A DNA stretch of 48,620 bases from Prevotella sp. (lineage in GTDB: Bacteria; Bacteroidota; Bacteroidia; Bacteroidales; Bacteroidaceae), in NCBI GenBank assembly GCA_021636625.1, contig JAJWLX010000019.1, positions 1 to 48,620 of the forward strand, written 5' to 3'. The notes under the pieces are model-generated. The model saw only the letters and a program-made list of their open reading frames with translations. It was not told the origin of the DNA and searched no databases. A program made the position numbers and the translations under genes. This document shows, in pieces, positions 7,721-15,297 of the stretch. Positions within the stretch are counted from its first letter, which is position 1. Each line of letters begins with the position of its first letter.

Positions 7721-8552
7721 GGAATATCATATCGCTGAGGGCGTCACTGCTTTCTCTACCACCCGAAAGGGAGGAGTAAGCCAGGGCAACTACAGCGAAT
7801 TCAATATCAATGACTTTTGCGGCGACTGCGCCGAACACGTGGCAGAGAACCGCAGGAAGCTGGCGGATGAGCTGGGCATAAGCACCGACCATATCATCCT
7901 GCCGCATCAGGTGCATGGAGTAGAGGTCCGTCAGGTGGCAGGAGATTATTTCTCAATGCCTGAGAACATCCGCAAGATGATTCTCGAGGGCGTAGATGCC
8001 GTGATGACCAATGAGAAGGGCGTATGCATAGGTGTTTCCACCGCCGACTGCATCCCAATCCTGCTCTATGACGAGGAGCACCATGCCGTGGCAGCCATCC
8101 ATGCCGGATGGCGAGGCACGCTGGCACGCATCGTCCACAAGACCATCCAGGAGATGGTTTTCGCCTATCATACGGAGCCAAAGAAGCTGAAGGCAGTGAT
8201 AGGTCCGGGTATCTCCCTGGAACATTTCGAGGTAGGCGATGAGGTGTATGAGGCCTTCGAGCAGGCAGCCTTCCCGATGGAAGAGATTGCCGAGCAGCGC
8301 CCCAATGCCGCCTTCTCGGTAGATATTGCCGAGCGTGAGCGCCTGGCTGCAGAAGGAAACATCGTGCAGCCGCTGAAGTGGCACATCAACCTGCCGCTCT
8401 GCAACAAGCAGATCCTGCTGCATTGCGGTGTGGCTGAGGAGAATATACAGGATTGCGGCATCTGTACCTTTGCCCATAGCGACGAGTTCTTCTCGGCAAG
8501 AAAGCTGGGCATCGAGAGTGGCAGAATCTATACCGGCATTCTGATGAAGTAA
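7713..8552 (+). CDS. pgeF: Laccase-domain protein PgeF/YfiH (peptidoglycan editing factor, purine nucleoside phosphorylase-like)
   Basis: The product is about 279 residues. The three zinc/copper ligands of the DUF152 fold are visible in HQVHGVEV, STADCIP and HAGWRGTLARI, with the C-terminal CTFAHSDEFFSARK motif. Family members have been described as peptidoglycan editing factors, purine nucleoside phosphorylases and polyphenol oxidases; the in vivo role here is open. I chose the ATG at 7713, which overlaps the obg stop by 8 bases, over an upstream ATG at 7701 that would add only four residues. It ends before a strong terminator. Confidence 0.9.
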   Translation: MNKEYHIAEGVTAFSTTRKGGVSQGNYSEFNINDFCGDCAEHVAENRRKLADELGISTDHIILPHQVHGVEVRQVAGDYFSMPENIRKMILEGVDAVMTNEKGVCIGVSTADCIPILLYDEEHHAVAAIHAGWRGTLARIVHKTIQEMVFAYHTEPKKLKAVIGPGISLEHFEVGDEVYEAFEQAAFPMEEIAEQRPNAAFSVDIAERERLAAEGNIVQPLKWHINLPLCNKQILLHCGVAEENIQDCGICTFAHSDEFFSARKLGIESGRIYTGILMK

Positions 8553-8563
8553 GTTTTCAAGAT

Positions 8564-8616
8564 AACATCCATTTTTCTCTTTTCTATGAACGAAGAGGGA
8601 AAAATGGATGTTTTTA
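8564..8616 (+). terminator. Intrinsic terminator after pgeF
   Basis: AACATCCATTTTTC pairs with GAAAAATGGATGTT. The stem extends inward by six more pairs including wobbles, about 20 bp in all, and is followed by T5. It ends the hpt-adk-obg-pgeF cluster. Confidence 0.8.
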
Positions 8617-8668
8617 TGTTTTAAGATTTAATGGTTAAATTTAAAAAATGAATCTAAAAGAATAGAGA

Positions 8669-9856
8669 ATGATTGTAAACAGAAGATTAAGAAGAAGAAT
8701 CGGGCTGGCAGCCGTCTCGGGAATGCTGATGCTTTCGCTGAGTAGTTTCATGCCCGCCAAGAATGAGTTTACTGCCGCCGAGCAACAGCAGGTGAGCATC
8801 GCAACGCCAGGTCTCTTTGCCCAGAGTCAAGCCTTCAATGTTGACTTTGAGATATTCCGTGCCAAGGAATATTCATTCCCGCTTCCTGTGGGCAAGGCTA
8901 GCCTTATCAATGGCAACAGCGTGATGCGCATCTCTACTGCCAAGGGCGATGCAGTGAAGGCGATGTTTGATGGTTATGTGCGTCTCTCGCGCAAGACCGA
9001 ATCGATGGGCAACGTGATCGTGATCCGCCATGACAACGGTCTGGAAACCGTGTATGCCAACAATGCCGAGAACCTGGTGAAGGTGGGACAGTCGATAGAT
9101 GCCGGACAGACCATTGCCATCGTGGGCACCCGAGAGGGAGAGACCTATTGCGATTTCTCCATCATGGTGAACGGTGCGCGCATCAATCCGGAAACCATCA
9201 TCGAACTGAAGAGCCATAAGCTCCGCCGACAGACTGTGCAGTTCCGCAAGGAGGGTAACCGCATCGGCATCAAGGTGATTGGTGGCAAGGACTCCTCCGT
9301 ATCGAGAAACTCCGATGGTCTGGGCAAGGGCAGGAAAGCGATGACCCTGGATCCTGATGAGGTAAGCGATCCGTTTACCATCACCAATACTTTCCGCCTG
9401 GATCTGGAGAAGATAGAGGAGAAGGCGTGGGCCTATCCGTTGCCGGAAGCCAAGGTGATCAGTCCCTACGGCGGCAAGCGTCGCCATTCGGGAGTGGATC
9501 TAAAGACCAAGGCGAATGATGAAATCGTGGCAGCCTTTGATGGCGAGGTTGTGGCATCGGGTCCGTATTACGGATACGGCAACTGCATCCGCATCAAGCA
9601 CGCCTATGGACTGGAGACGCTCTACAGTCATCAGAGCAAGAACTTCGTGAAGAAGGGCGATAAGGTGAAGGCAGGCCAGGTGATTGGACTCACCGGTCGC
9701 ACGGGTCGCGCCACCACCGAGCATCTCCATTTCGAAATGTCATTCGGCGGTCGCCGTCTGGACCCAGCCATCGTCTTCGACCACAGCAATCACAAGCTCA
9801 AGGCAGCCACCCTGCATCTTACCAAGGGCAAGGGCGTAAAGAGCGTGAAGAACTAG
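8669..9856 (+). CDS. Exported M23 (LytM) peptidase with a degenerate plus an active LytM domain
   Basis: The 395-residue protein has an N-terminal signal/anchor (about 10-30) and two LytM-like folds. The C-terminal fold (about 255-375) keeps every zinc and catalytic residue: H273 and D277 in HSGVD, H321 in YSHQ, and H352 and H354 in EHLHFEM. So it should cut peptidoglycan cross-bridges. The N-terminal fold (about 68-180) has the same layout (RHDNGLETVYANN...GQTIAIVGTREG) but lacks the ligands: YAN replaces YSH and TYCDFSIM replaces EHLHFEM. Such dead LytM domains often regulate other hydrolases. It follows the pgeF terminator and is probably monocistronic. Confidence 0.9.
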   Translation: MIVNRRLRRRIGLAAVSGMLMLSLSSFMPAKNEFTAAEQQQVSIATPGLFAQSQAFNVDFEIFRAKEYSFPLPVGKASLINGNSVMRISTAKGDAVKAMFDGYVRLSRKTESMGNVIVIRHDNGLETVYANNAENLVKVGQSIDAGQTIAIVGTREGETYCDFSIMVNGARINPETIIELKSHKLRRQTVQFRKEGNRIGIKVIGGKDSSVSRNSDGLGKGRKAMTLDPDEVSDPFTITNTFRLDLEKIEEKAWAYPLPEAKVISPYGGKRRHSGVDLKTKANDEIVAAFDGEVVASGPYYGYGNCIRIKHAYGLETLYSHQSKNFVKKGDKVKAGQVIGLTGRTGRATTEHLHFEMSFGGRRLDPAIVFDHSNHKLKAATLHLTKGKGVKSVKN

Positions 9857-9893
9857 AAATAGCGAAAATTACTCCTGTTAATCGAAAAATTCC

Positions 9894-9970
9894 ACCCGTT
9901 TGGATGATCAAAAGCCATCAGATGCAAGTTTTTACGCATTGCACCATGGGTTTTTATCATCTGAACGGGT
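9894..9970. repeat. Long imperfect inverted repeat upstream of the 10025 gene
   Basis: ACCCGTT (9894-9900) pairs with AACGGGT (9964-9970) and GATGAT with ATCATC. Inner TGCAA/TTGCA and CCAT/ATGG blocks continue the fold. The element reaches to 19 bases before the -7 box of the next gene, so it may terminate the peptidase transcript, act as an operator, or be a REP-like unit. Confidence 0.5.
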
Positions 9971-9988
9971 TTGTATTTTAAAAAATGC

Positions 9989-9996
9989 TATCTTTG
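9989..9996 (+). promoter_or_regulatory. -7 element for the three-gene secreted cluster
   Basis: TATCTTTG followed by CGGC is a perfect TAnnTTTG, 28 bases before the start at 10025. A TTTG at 9970-9973 is only 15 bases upstream, shorter than ideal. Confidence 0.55.
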
Positions 9997-10024
9997 CGGC
10001 ATCACTTAAAATACAAATGATAAT

Positions 10025-10747
10025 ATGAAGAAATATCTTATCACACTTGCACTCTGCGTGCTTGCCCTTACGGCAAGTGCCCAGGTCTTTACAGCCGATC
10101 AGATAGAGAAATATGCCAAGGACAAGTATGGCGACAACTGGACGGAGGCTGCCGGAAACCTGAGCAAGGAAGTAGCCCTGGACAACAAAAACCGCCTGAA
10201 CTACCAGGAGGTCATCGCCTGCGCTGGTCAGTCGAAGGCAGAAATCTTCAAGAAAGCCATCGAATGGTTCAACCGCGCATTCAACAGTAAGGATACCCAC
10301 GGCGTGATCCGACAACAGAATGCCGAACAGGGACTGATCATCACCCAGGCTTATATCGAGAACATCGCCCGACAGAATGCCGGGGTCAACCATTATCAGG
10401 TGGATATGATGCCGTATATCCGTGTGGACGTGAAGGAGGAGAAGGCAAGGGTGAGCGTCTATATGGACAGCTACGAAGTGACCGTGAAATCGGGCGGCGG
10501 ATGGACAAGTGCCATCGCCAGTGTGCTGACCGCGGCTGCTACCGGCGAGGCGGATGATGACGAGGTGGTGAGCAAGGATGAGGTGTGGAACATCAGTTCC
10601 TGCTATCCTTATGTAGAAAAGGACAAACACAAGCTGGCATCGAGCAAGGCTTTCGTGATGGCTTCGGCTTTCCAGAACTCCATTATCGACATTCTGAAAG
10701 AGGCGCTTCTTGCTGATTCTTCCGACGGATTCTCGGACGACTGGTAA
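10025..10747 (+). CDS. Exported protein, resembles DUF4468 (TBP-like fold)
   Basis: The 240-residue protein has a clear Sec signal peptide (1-20, TASAQ). The middle contains SKAEIFKKAIEWFNRAFN...VIRQQNAEQGLIITQAYI, the pattern I associate with the Bacteroidetes DUF4468 domain of TBP-like fold. After it comes a beta-strand region (PYIRVDVKEEKARVSVYMDSYEV) and a helical C-terminus. No catalytic motif is seen. It is the first of three exported genes (with the caspase-like gene at 10848 and a tandem beta-domain protein at 11954) that look like one operon. Function unknown. Confidence 0.7.
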   Translation: MKKYLITLALCVLALTASAQVFTADQIEKYAKDKYGDNWTEAAGNLSKEVALDNKNRLNYQEVIACAGQSKAEIFKKAIEWFNRAFNSKDTHGVIRQQNAEQGLIITQAYIENIARQNAGVNHYQVDMMPYIRVDVKEEKARVSVYMDSYEVTVKSGGGWTSAIASVLTAAATGEADDDEVVSKDEVWNISSCYPYVEKDKHKLASSKAFVMASAFQNSIIDILKEALLADSSDGFSDDW

Positions 10748-10753
10748 ATGGGG

Positions 10754-10796
10754 AGTTAGAGGGAAGTTAAGGAAAGTTAGAGGGAAGTTAAAGGAA
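10754..10796. repeat. Tandem duplication between two genes
   Basis: A 21-base unit beginning AGTTAGAGGGAAGTTAAGG (10754-10774) is repeated at once (10775-10796) with one extra A. It carries no ORF and no stem. Confidence 0.7.
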
Positions 10797-10847
10797 ATCT
10801 ATCAAACTCTATATATAATAAGGTGTAAACATCAAAACCGCTAGTGT

Positions 10848-11870
10848 ATGAAATGGAAGAATATCATGATGATGGTGATGATGGCAGCAGGATGTTGGTT
10901 CTCGCTACCTGTCCACTCTCAGAGAATCTCTGTGGGCAAGAAAGGACTGGTGAAGGTAATGAGAACCGACTCCACCTGTGCCCAGGAATTTGTAAGGGAT
11001 GAACATCAGTCTGTTGCTACCCGGAAGATGGCGAAGGCAGCGGGAGCCGCTGAAGGCGTGAACACGCTGGCAAGCTATCTGAAATCGGACGTGGATCTGA
11101 ACATTCCCGTTTCGAAGGTGAAGCAGGAGAAGACCTTTGCCGTAATCATCGCCAACGAGAATTACCAGGAGGAAGTGAACGTGGAGTTTGCCCTCAACGA
11201 CGGTATGGCTTTCAGGGAATACTGCATCAAGCTGCTCGGCATTCCGGAAAGCAACCTGCATATCCGCAAGGATGCCACCCTCAACAATATGCTGGCGGAA
11301 ATCAACTGGATGCAGAACATCGCCAAGGCTTATGGAGCTGAGGCGAGATTCATCTTCTATTATGCCGGACATGGAATGCCCGATGAGAGTAACGGCACCT
11401 CCTATCTCCTGCCCGTAGATGGCAAGAGCAATATTCTGGCAACGGGTTACAGTATGAGCAGGCTGTATGCTGAACTCAACGGTCTGAACGCAGCCTGCGT
11501 AACGGTGCTGATGGATGCCTGCTTCAGTGGCAGCAAACGAGGCGAGGGTATGCTGGCTTCTGCCAGAGGCGTGGCACTCAAGGCGAAGGCTGAGGCTCCG
11601 AAGGGCAACATGCTCGTGATGACGGCTGCCCAGGGTAGCGAGACGGCTTATCCCTACAAGGAGAAGAAGCACGGACTCTTTACCTATTTTCTCCTGAAGA
11701 AACTGCAGGAGAGTAAGGGCAAGGTTACCTATGGCGATCTCTTCGACTATGTGAAGACGAATGTGGCGCAGAAGTCGGTAGTGGTGAATGAGAAGAGTCA
11801 GACGCCAACCATAGCCGTATCGGGCGACCTGGTTTCCATCTGGCAGGGCATCAGACTCAATGAAGACTGA
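10848..11870 (+). CDS. Exported caspase-like (peptidase C14 / metacaspase-type) protein
   Basis: The 340-residue protein has a signal peptide (1-25) and a p20-like caspase domain from about residue 94. The first strand is KTFAVIIANENY. The catalytic His is H175 in FIFYYAGHGMP and the nucleophile is C225 in VLMDACFSGS, both in the standard sequence context. The C-terminus (HGLFTYFLLKKLQES...TPTIAVSGDLVSIW) is the small-subunit-like part. The dyad is intact, so it should be an active Arg/Lys- or Asp-type protease in the periplasm or at the surface. It lies between two other exported proteins, with gaps of 100 and 83 bases. Substrate and role are unknown. Confidence 0.88.
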   Translation: MKWKNIMMMVMMAAGCWFSLPVHSQRISVGKKGLVKVMRTDSTCAQEFVRDEHQSVATRKMAKAAGAAEGVNTLASYLKSDVDLNIPVSKVKQEKTFAVIIANENYQEEVNVEFALNDGMAFREYCIKLLGIPESNLHIRKDATLNNMLAEINWMQNIAKAYGAEARFIFYYAGHGMPDESNGTSYLLPVDGKSNILATGYSMSRLYAELNGLNAACVTVLMDACFSGSKRGEGMLASARGVALKAKAEAPKGNMLVMTAAQGSETAYPYKEKKHGLFTYFLLKKLQESKGKVTYGDLFDYVKTNVAQKSVVVNEKSQTPTIAVSGDLVSIWQGIRLNED

Positions 11871-11886
11871 TGCCGGGAAGTGAACA

Positions 11887-11942
11887 GGCAATAGAAACGG
11901 ATACTAACAATAAAGGCAATAGAAACGAATACTAACAATAAA
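11887..11942. repeat. 28-base tandem repeat upstream of the 11954 gene
   Basis: Two adjacent 28-base copies (11887-11914 and 11915-11942) begin GGCAATAGAAACG and end ACTAACAATAAA, differing at one base. They fill nearly the whole spacer between the caspase-like gene and the next start. Confidence 0.85.
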
Positions 11943-11953
11943 AAACGTAATAC

Positions 11954-12868
11954 ATGATGAAAAGACTGATGATTTTAGCCATGCTGTTTGCCTTTCTGGG
12001 CGTTCAGCAGTCAAGTGCCCAGAAATGGGCTAAGAAGTTGGGCAAGGTTGCCGGTGCGATCTTGTCTGATAACAAGAAGCCATCTTCCAAGGACGCTCCG
12101 ATTCCTGGTTTTTCCATCAAATATTCGGGCTGCACCATTAGTGGCAACGATGCCGTCATCAATGCCGTGATGACCAATAATACCGGCAAGGAAGTGGAAC
12201 TTTGGTTTCCTGGTTACGATGTAGGTACAGCCTTTGACGACAACAATGCGCAGCATACGGTGAGTCTGAAGATAGGCGATACCCAGATCAATACGGGTAA
12301 TTATCGTAAGAAGATGCCTGCCGGAGTTCCGGTAAAGGCTGTGATTACGATAGAAAAGATCAGCCGTGACAACCAGCAGATCAAGGGCTGCAACATCAAC
12401 GGCAGCATTGGCCATGATGATAAGTTTGTATGGTCTGTGCCTACCCAGCAGGTGGTATTGACCAAAAATACCAATGCCGACAATGTAGTATCCTCTAATC
12501 CTACGGTAACGTTCAATCTGCGCAAGTGTGTGCGCCAGGGCAACAACGTGGTGATTTCGGCTACCGTTACCAATACCAGCGGCAAGGATCTGAGATTCTT
12601 TACCCGTGAGAGTAATTCCACCATTTATGATGCTGATGGCGAATCTTATCACCTGGATATGGATGCCAGCAAGTTTGCCCAGAAGTATTGGGGAGAAGGT
12701 CAGGATATCACGATTCCGTCGGGTGTGCCAATTAAGGCAACCTTCGTCATCAAGGATGTGGCTGGTTCGGTTACCCAGTTGAGCATCGCCAAGTTTGTAT
12801 ATAGCGTCTGGCCAACCAGCACCGTACACTATTTCGAAATCCGCAATCAGGCGATTGCAGAACAATAA
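11954..12868 (+). CDS. Exported protein with two tandem beta-sandwich domains, function unknown
   Basis: The 304-residue protein has a signal peptide (1-22, SSAQ) and a short basic linker. Two similar beta-rich domains of about 120 residues follow. Domain 1 runs PGFSIKYSGCTISGNDAVINAVMTNNTG...MPAGVPVKAVITIEKIS and domain 2 runs PTVTFNLRKCVRQGNNVVISATVTNTSG...IPSGVPIKATFVIKDV. The shared V-x-x-xVTN-(T/N)SGK and GVP(I/V)KA signatures show an internal duplication, with a conserved Cys near the start of each. The layout recalls DUF4352-like or Ig-like ligand domains. It ends the secreted caspase cluster before a strong terminator; it could be a partner or substrate of the protease. Confidence 0.7.
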   Translation: MMKRLMILAMLFAFLGVQQSSAQKWAKKLGKVAGAILSDNKKPSSKDAPIPGFSIKYSGCTISGNDAVINAVMTNNTGKEVELWFPGYDVGTAFDDNNAQHTVSLKIGDTQINTGNYRKKMPAGVPVKAVITIEKISRDNQQIKGCNINGSIGHDDKFVWSVPTQQVVLTKNTNADNVVSSNPTVTFNLRKCVRQGNNVVISATVTNTSGKDLRFFTRESNSTIYDADGESYHLDMDASKFAQKYWGEGQDITIPSGVPIKATFVIKDVAGSVTQLSIAKFVYSVWPTSTVHYFEIRNQAIAEQ

Positions 12869-12880
12869 GATTCATACGAA

Positions 12881-12921
12881 AAGAGGGTGTGTCTTGGACT
12901 TTTGACACACCCTCTTCTTTT
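12881..12921. terminator. Bidirectional intrinsic terminator
   Basis: AAGAGGGTGTGTC and GACACACCCTCTT form a perfect 13-bp stem with a 10-base loop. A T-rich tail follows on the plus strand and A-rich sequence precedes it. It separates the secreted cluster from the convergent purine gene pair. Confidence 0.85.
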
Positions 12922-12944
12922 CTTATTCCCAGAAGATCAAGCAA

Positions 12945-13145
12945 TTACTTCTTCTTCTGCGATTTACGGTTGGCTCTCTGTTGGCGATACTTTGCCTTCT
13001 GACGGGCAGAGCCGCTTCCGTGAGCACCCGTAATGTACTTCTTCTTCTTGGCCTTGGTCTTCACCTTGTCGTCGTCGTCTTTCTTCGGACCGCCGCCGCC
13101 CTTGAAAACCATGCCACCCATGATAATATCGTCAATATCGCTCAT
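12945..13145 (-). CDS. Small lysine-rich protein, function unknown
   Basis: The 66-residue product starts MSDIDDIIMGGMVFKGGGG, passes through an acidic-then-basic segment (KKDDDDKVKTKAKKKK) and ends KYRQQRANRKSQKKK. The basic, low-complexity tail suggests nucleic-acid or ribosome binding, but I recognise no family. It lies 21 bases after the AICAR formyltransferase gene on the same strand and is almost certainly co-transcribed with it. It ends at the shared terminator. Confidence 0.65.
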   Translation of the reverse strand: MSDIDDIIMGGMVFKGGGGPKKDDDDKVKTKAKKKKYITGAHGSGSARQKAKYRQQRANRKSQKKK

Positions 13146-13166
13146 ATACCTTTTATATTATATAAA

Positions 13167-14351
13167 TTAATGATGGAAGAGGCGAACGTGAGTAAACGCC
13201 ATGGCGATGCCGTACTTATCGCATGTATCGATAACATTATCGTCACGGATGCTACCGCCTGCTTCTGCTATGTATTCTACACCACTCTTGTGAGCACGCT
13301 CGATGTTGTCGCCGAATGGGAAGAAAGCGTCGCTACCTACAGATACACCCTTGTTCTGGGCAATCCAAGCCTTCTTCTCCTCGCGGGTCAATGGCTCAGG
13401 TTTCTCAGTGAAGAACTGCTCCCATACGCCATCCTGCAATACATCCTCCCACTCGTCAGAGATATAGACGTTGATGGTATTGTCACGGTCGGCACGGCGA
13501 ATCTTCTCCTTGAAAGGCAGGTTCATCACCTTAGGACACTGGCGCAACCACCACTCATCAGCCTTGGAACCAGCCAGACGGGTACAGTGGATACGGCTCT
13601 GCTGACCGGCACCGATACCGATAGCCTGACCATCCTTCACGTAGCATACAGAGTTACTCTGAGTATATTTCAGGGTGATGAGCGAGATAATCAGGTCGCG
13701 CTTAGCCTCTGCAGTGAAGTTCTTGTTCTTGGTAGGGATATCCTCGAAGAGAGCTGGATCATCGAGCTTCACCTCGTTGCGTCCCTGCTCGAAGGTAACA
13801 CCGAATACCTGCTTGTGCTCGATAGGAGCTGGCACGTAGTCAGGATCAATCTGGATGACGCAGTAGGTACCCTTGCGCTTCTCCTTCAACACCTTGATAG
13901 CCTCAGGGGTAAAGCCTGGAGCAATCACGCCGTCGCTCACCTCACGCTTGATGAGCAGGGCTGTAGCCTCGTCGCATACATCGCTCAGGGCAACAAAGTC
14001 ACCGTAAGAGCACATGCGGTCTGCACCACGAGCACGAACATAAGCGCAAGCCAAAGGAGAAAGTTCAAAATCTACGTCATCGCAGAAGTAAATCTTCTTC
14101 AATGTGTCGCTCAGTGGCAAGCCGATGGCAGCACCAGCAGGAGAAACATGTTTGAAACTAGCGGCAGCAGGCATTCCTGTAGCTGCCTTCAGTTCCTTGA
14201 CCAATTGCCAAGAGTTGAAAGCATCCAGGAAGTTGATGTAGCCAGGACGGCCGTTGATAACTTCGATAGGCAGTTCCCTTCCGTCATCCATATAGATGCG
14301 AGAAGGCTTCTGATTCGGATTGCATCCGTACTTAAGTGCTAATTCTTTCAT
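13167..14351 (-). CDS. Stand-alone AICAR formyltransferase (PurH C-terminal domain only)
   Basis: The 394-residue protein matches the formyltransferase half of PurH, which turns AICAR and 10-formyl-THF into FAICAR in purine synthesis. The catalytic Lys-His pair is in ASFKHVSPAGAA (about residues 64-75). Other family motifs are CAYVRARGADRMCSYGDF, IGIGAGQQSRIHCTRLAG and SDAFFPFGDNIERA. The N-terminal IMP cyclohydrolase (MGS-like) domain is absent, and no separate cyclohydrolase gene occurs in the window. Bacteroidetes often have this short form beside a full-length PurH, so it may be a paralogue or the working enzyme. Promoter at 14384-14391. Confidence 0.9.
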   Translation of the reverse strand: MKELALKYGCNPNQKPSRIYMDDGRELPIEVINGRPGYINFLDAFNSWQLVKELKAATGMPAAASFKHVSPAGAAIGLPLSDTLKKIYFCDDVDFELSPLACAYVRARGADRMCSYGDFVALSDVCDEATALLIKREVSDGVIAPGFTPEAIKVLKEKRKGTYCVIQIDPDYVPAPIEHKQVFGVTFEQGRNEVKLDDPALFEDIPTKNKNFTAEAKRDLIISLITLKYTQSNSVCYVKDGQAIGIGAGQQSRIHCTRLAGSKADEWWLRQCPKVMNLPFKEKIRRADRDNTINVYISDEWEDVLQDGVWEQFFTEKPEPLTREEKKAWIAQNKGVSVGSDAFFPFGDNIERAHKSGVEYIAEAGGSIRDDNVIDTCDKYGIAMAFTHVRLFHH

Positions 14352-14383
14352 CTTAATTAAGAAATGTATTTAGAATTTGGTTG

Positions 14384-14391
14384 CAAAATTA
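14384..14391 (-). promoter_or_regulatory. -7 element for the AICAR formyltransferase operon
   Basis: The minus strand reads TAATTTTG followed by CAACC, 32 bases before the start codon, a perfect TAnnTTTG. Confidence 0.6.
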
Positions 14392-14476
14392 CAAAAAAAA
14401 TATGAGAAAACCATTTTTTTCGTGCGAAATTCAAAAATAATCTCCCAAACATGACTCCGTTTCAAAAATATTGTGT

Positions 14477-14484
14477 ACTTTTGC
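14477..14484 (+). promoter_or_regulatory. -7 element for the 84-residue gene
   Basis: TACTTTTG followed by CCCG, 71 bases before the start at 14556. It diverges from the purine operon promoter. Confidence 0.55.
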
Positions 14485-14555
14485 CCGCAGTTAGGAATGA
14501 AAAATGAAAATTTGAGAAATTAAAGGAATTGAGAATTTGAGGAAGGATAATCACA

Positions 14556-14810
14556 ATGAAAAATGATTTGAAAATCCTCGCTGTAGCTTTGGAGAAGAAG
14601 CTAGGCAGGGAACACCTGCAGCACGAAGAGAAGCATAGAAACAACAAGTTGCTGCACAAGGTATGGGAAATAATGAAAGGAAAGGAGAAACCTTCACAGC
14701 AGACACTCAACCGTCTGGCATTGCTTGCCGGATTCCAGAGCTGGGCTGATCTGCAGGGCGCATTGCACGGCACCGATGACGGGCTGACAAACTACAGCGC
14801 CGGAGAATAA
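14556..14810 (+). CDS. Small helical protein, possibly HTH-like, function unknown
   Basis: The 84-residue product is largely alpha-helical and has no signal peptide. Its core, KEKPSQQTLNRLALLAGFQSW, reads like the two helices of a small helix-turn-helix, and ADLQGALHG follows it. The N-terminal half is rich in Lys, His and Glu. I do not recognise the family with certainty. It has its own promoter and ends before a strong terminator, so it is a free-standing gene between the purine pair and rplS. Confidence 0.65.
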   Translation: MKNDLKILAVALEKKLGREHLQHEEKHRNNKLLHKVWEIMKGKEKPSQQTLNRLALLAGFQSWADLQGALHGTDDGLTNYSAGE

Positions 14811-14862
14811 GGTTTTTGGTGTGATGAGCATTCCAAAAGATATCGGGTAGTCGGAAATGCAG

Positions 14863-14899
14863 AAAGGGCATCCAATCGTGAGATCGGATGCCCTTTTTC
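14863..14899. terminator. Bidirectional terminator between the 84-residue gene and rplS
   Basis: AAAGGGCATCCAATC and GATCGGATGCCCTTT pair over 15 positions with one mismatch around GTGA. T-runs lie on both strands. Confidence 0.85.
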
Positions 14900-14931
14900 T
14901 GATTCTAATTTTTAATAGGTAACTAAGAAAA

Positions 14932-15297
14932 TTACTCAGCGCTCTTAGCGATGGTCTTCTTCTCAGCGATACGAGCCTTCTTACCTGTGAGCTTACGCAA
15001 GTAGTACAACTTAGCGCGACGTACCTTACCGTGCTTGTTCACCTCGATAGAATCGATAGCTGGTGACTCGATAGGGAAGATACGCTCAACACCTACAGTA
15101 CCAGACATCTTGCGAACTGTAAAACGCTTCTTGTCACCATGACCAGAGATCTTGATAACAACACCACGATAGAGCTGGATACGCTCCTTAGTACCCTCGA
15201 CGATTTTGTAAGCGACTGTGATAGTGTCACCTGCCTTGAACTCAGGGAACTTCTTGCCGGTTGCAAATGCTTCTTCAGCAACTTTAATCAAATCCAT
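14932..15297 (-). CDS. rplS: 50S ribosomal protein L19
   Basis: The 121-residue protein matches L19 throughout: KFPEFKAGDTITVAYKIVEG near the start, RIQLYRGVVIKISG, KMSGTVGVERIFPIESPAI and KHGKVRRAKLYYLRKLTGKKARI. L19 sits at the 30S-50S interface. I set the start at the ATG of MDLIKVAEEAF (15297). A longer in-frame version reaching 15426 would run through the promoter and has no L19 similarity. It is monocistronic, with an ideal promoter at 15396-15427 and a leader of about 95 bases. Confidence 0.97.
   Translation of the reverse strand: MDLIKVAEEAFATGKKFPEFKAGDTITVAYKIVEGTKERIQLYRGVVIKISGHGDKKRFTVRKMSGTVGVERIFPIESPAIDSIEVNKHGKVRRAKLYYLRKLTGKKARIAEKKTIAKSAE

Noticed and set aside
10905..11891. 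Open frame of 328 codons on the minus strand
   Set aside because: Antisense shadow of the caspase-like gene; no promoter or recognisable domain.
12981..14342. Open frame of 453 codons on the plus strand
   Set aside because: It is antisense to the AICAR formyltransferase, whose motifs are unambiguous.
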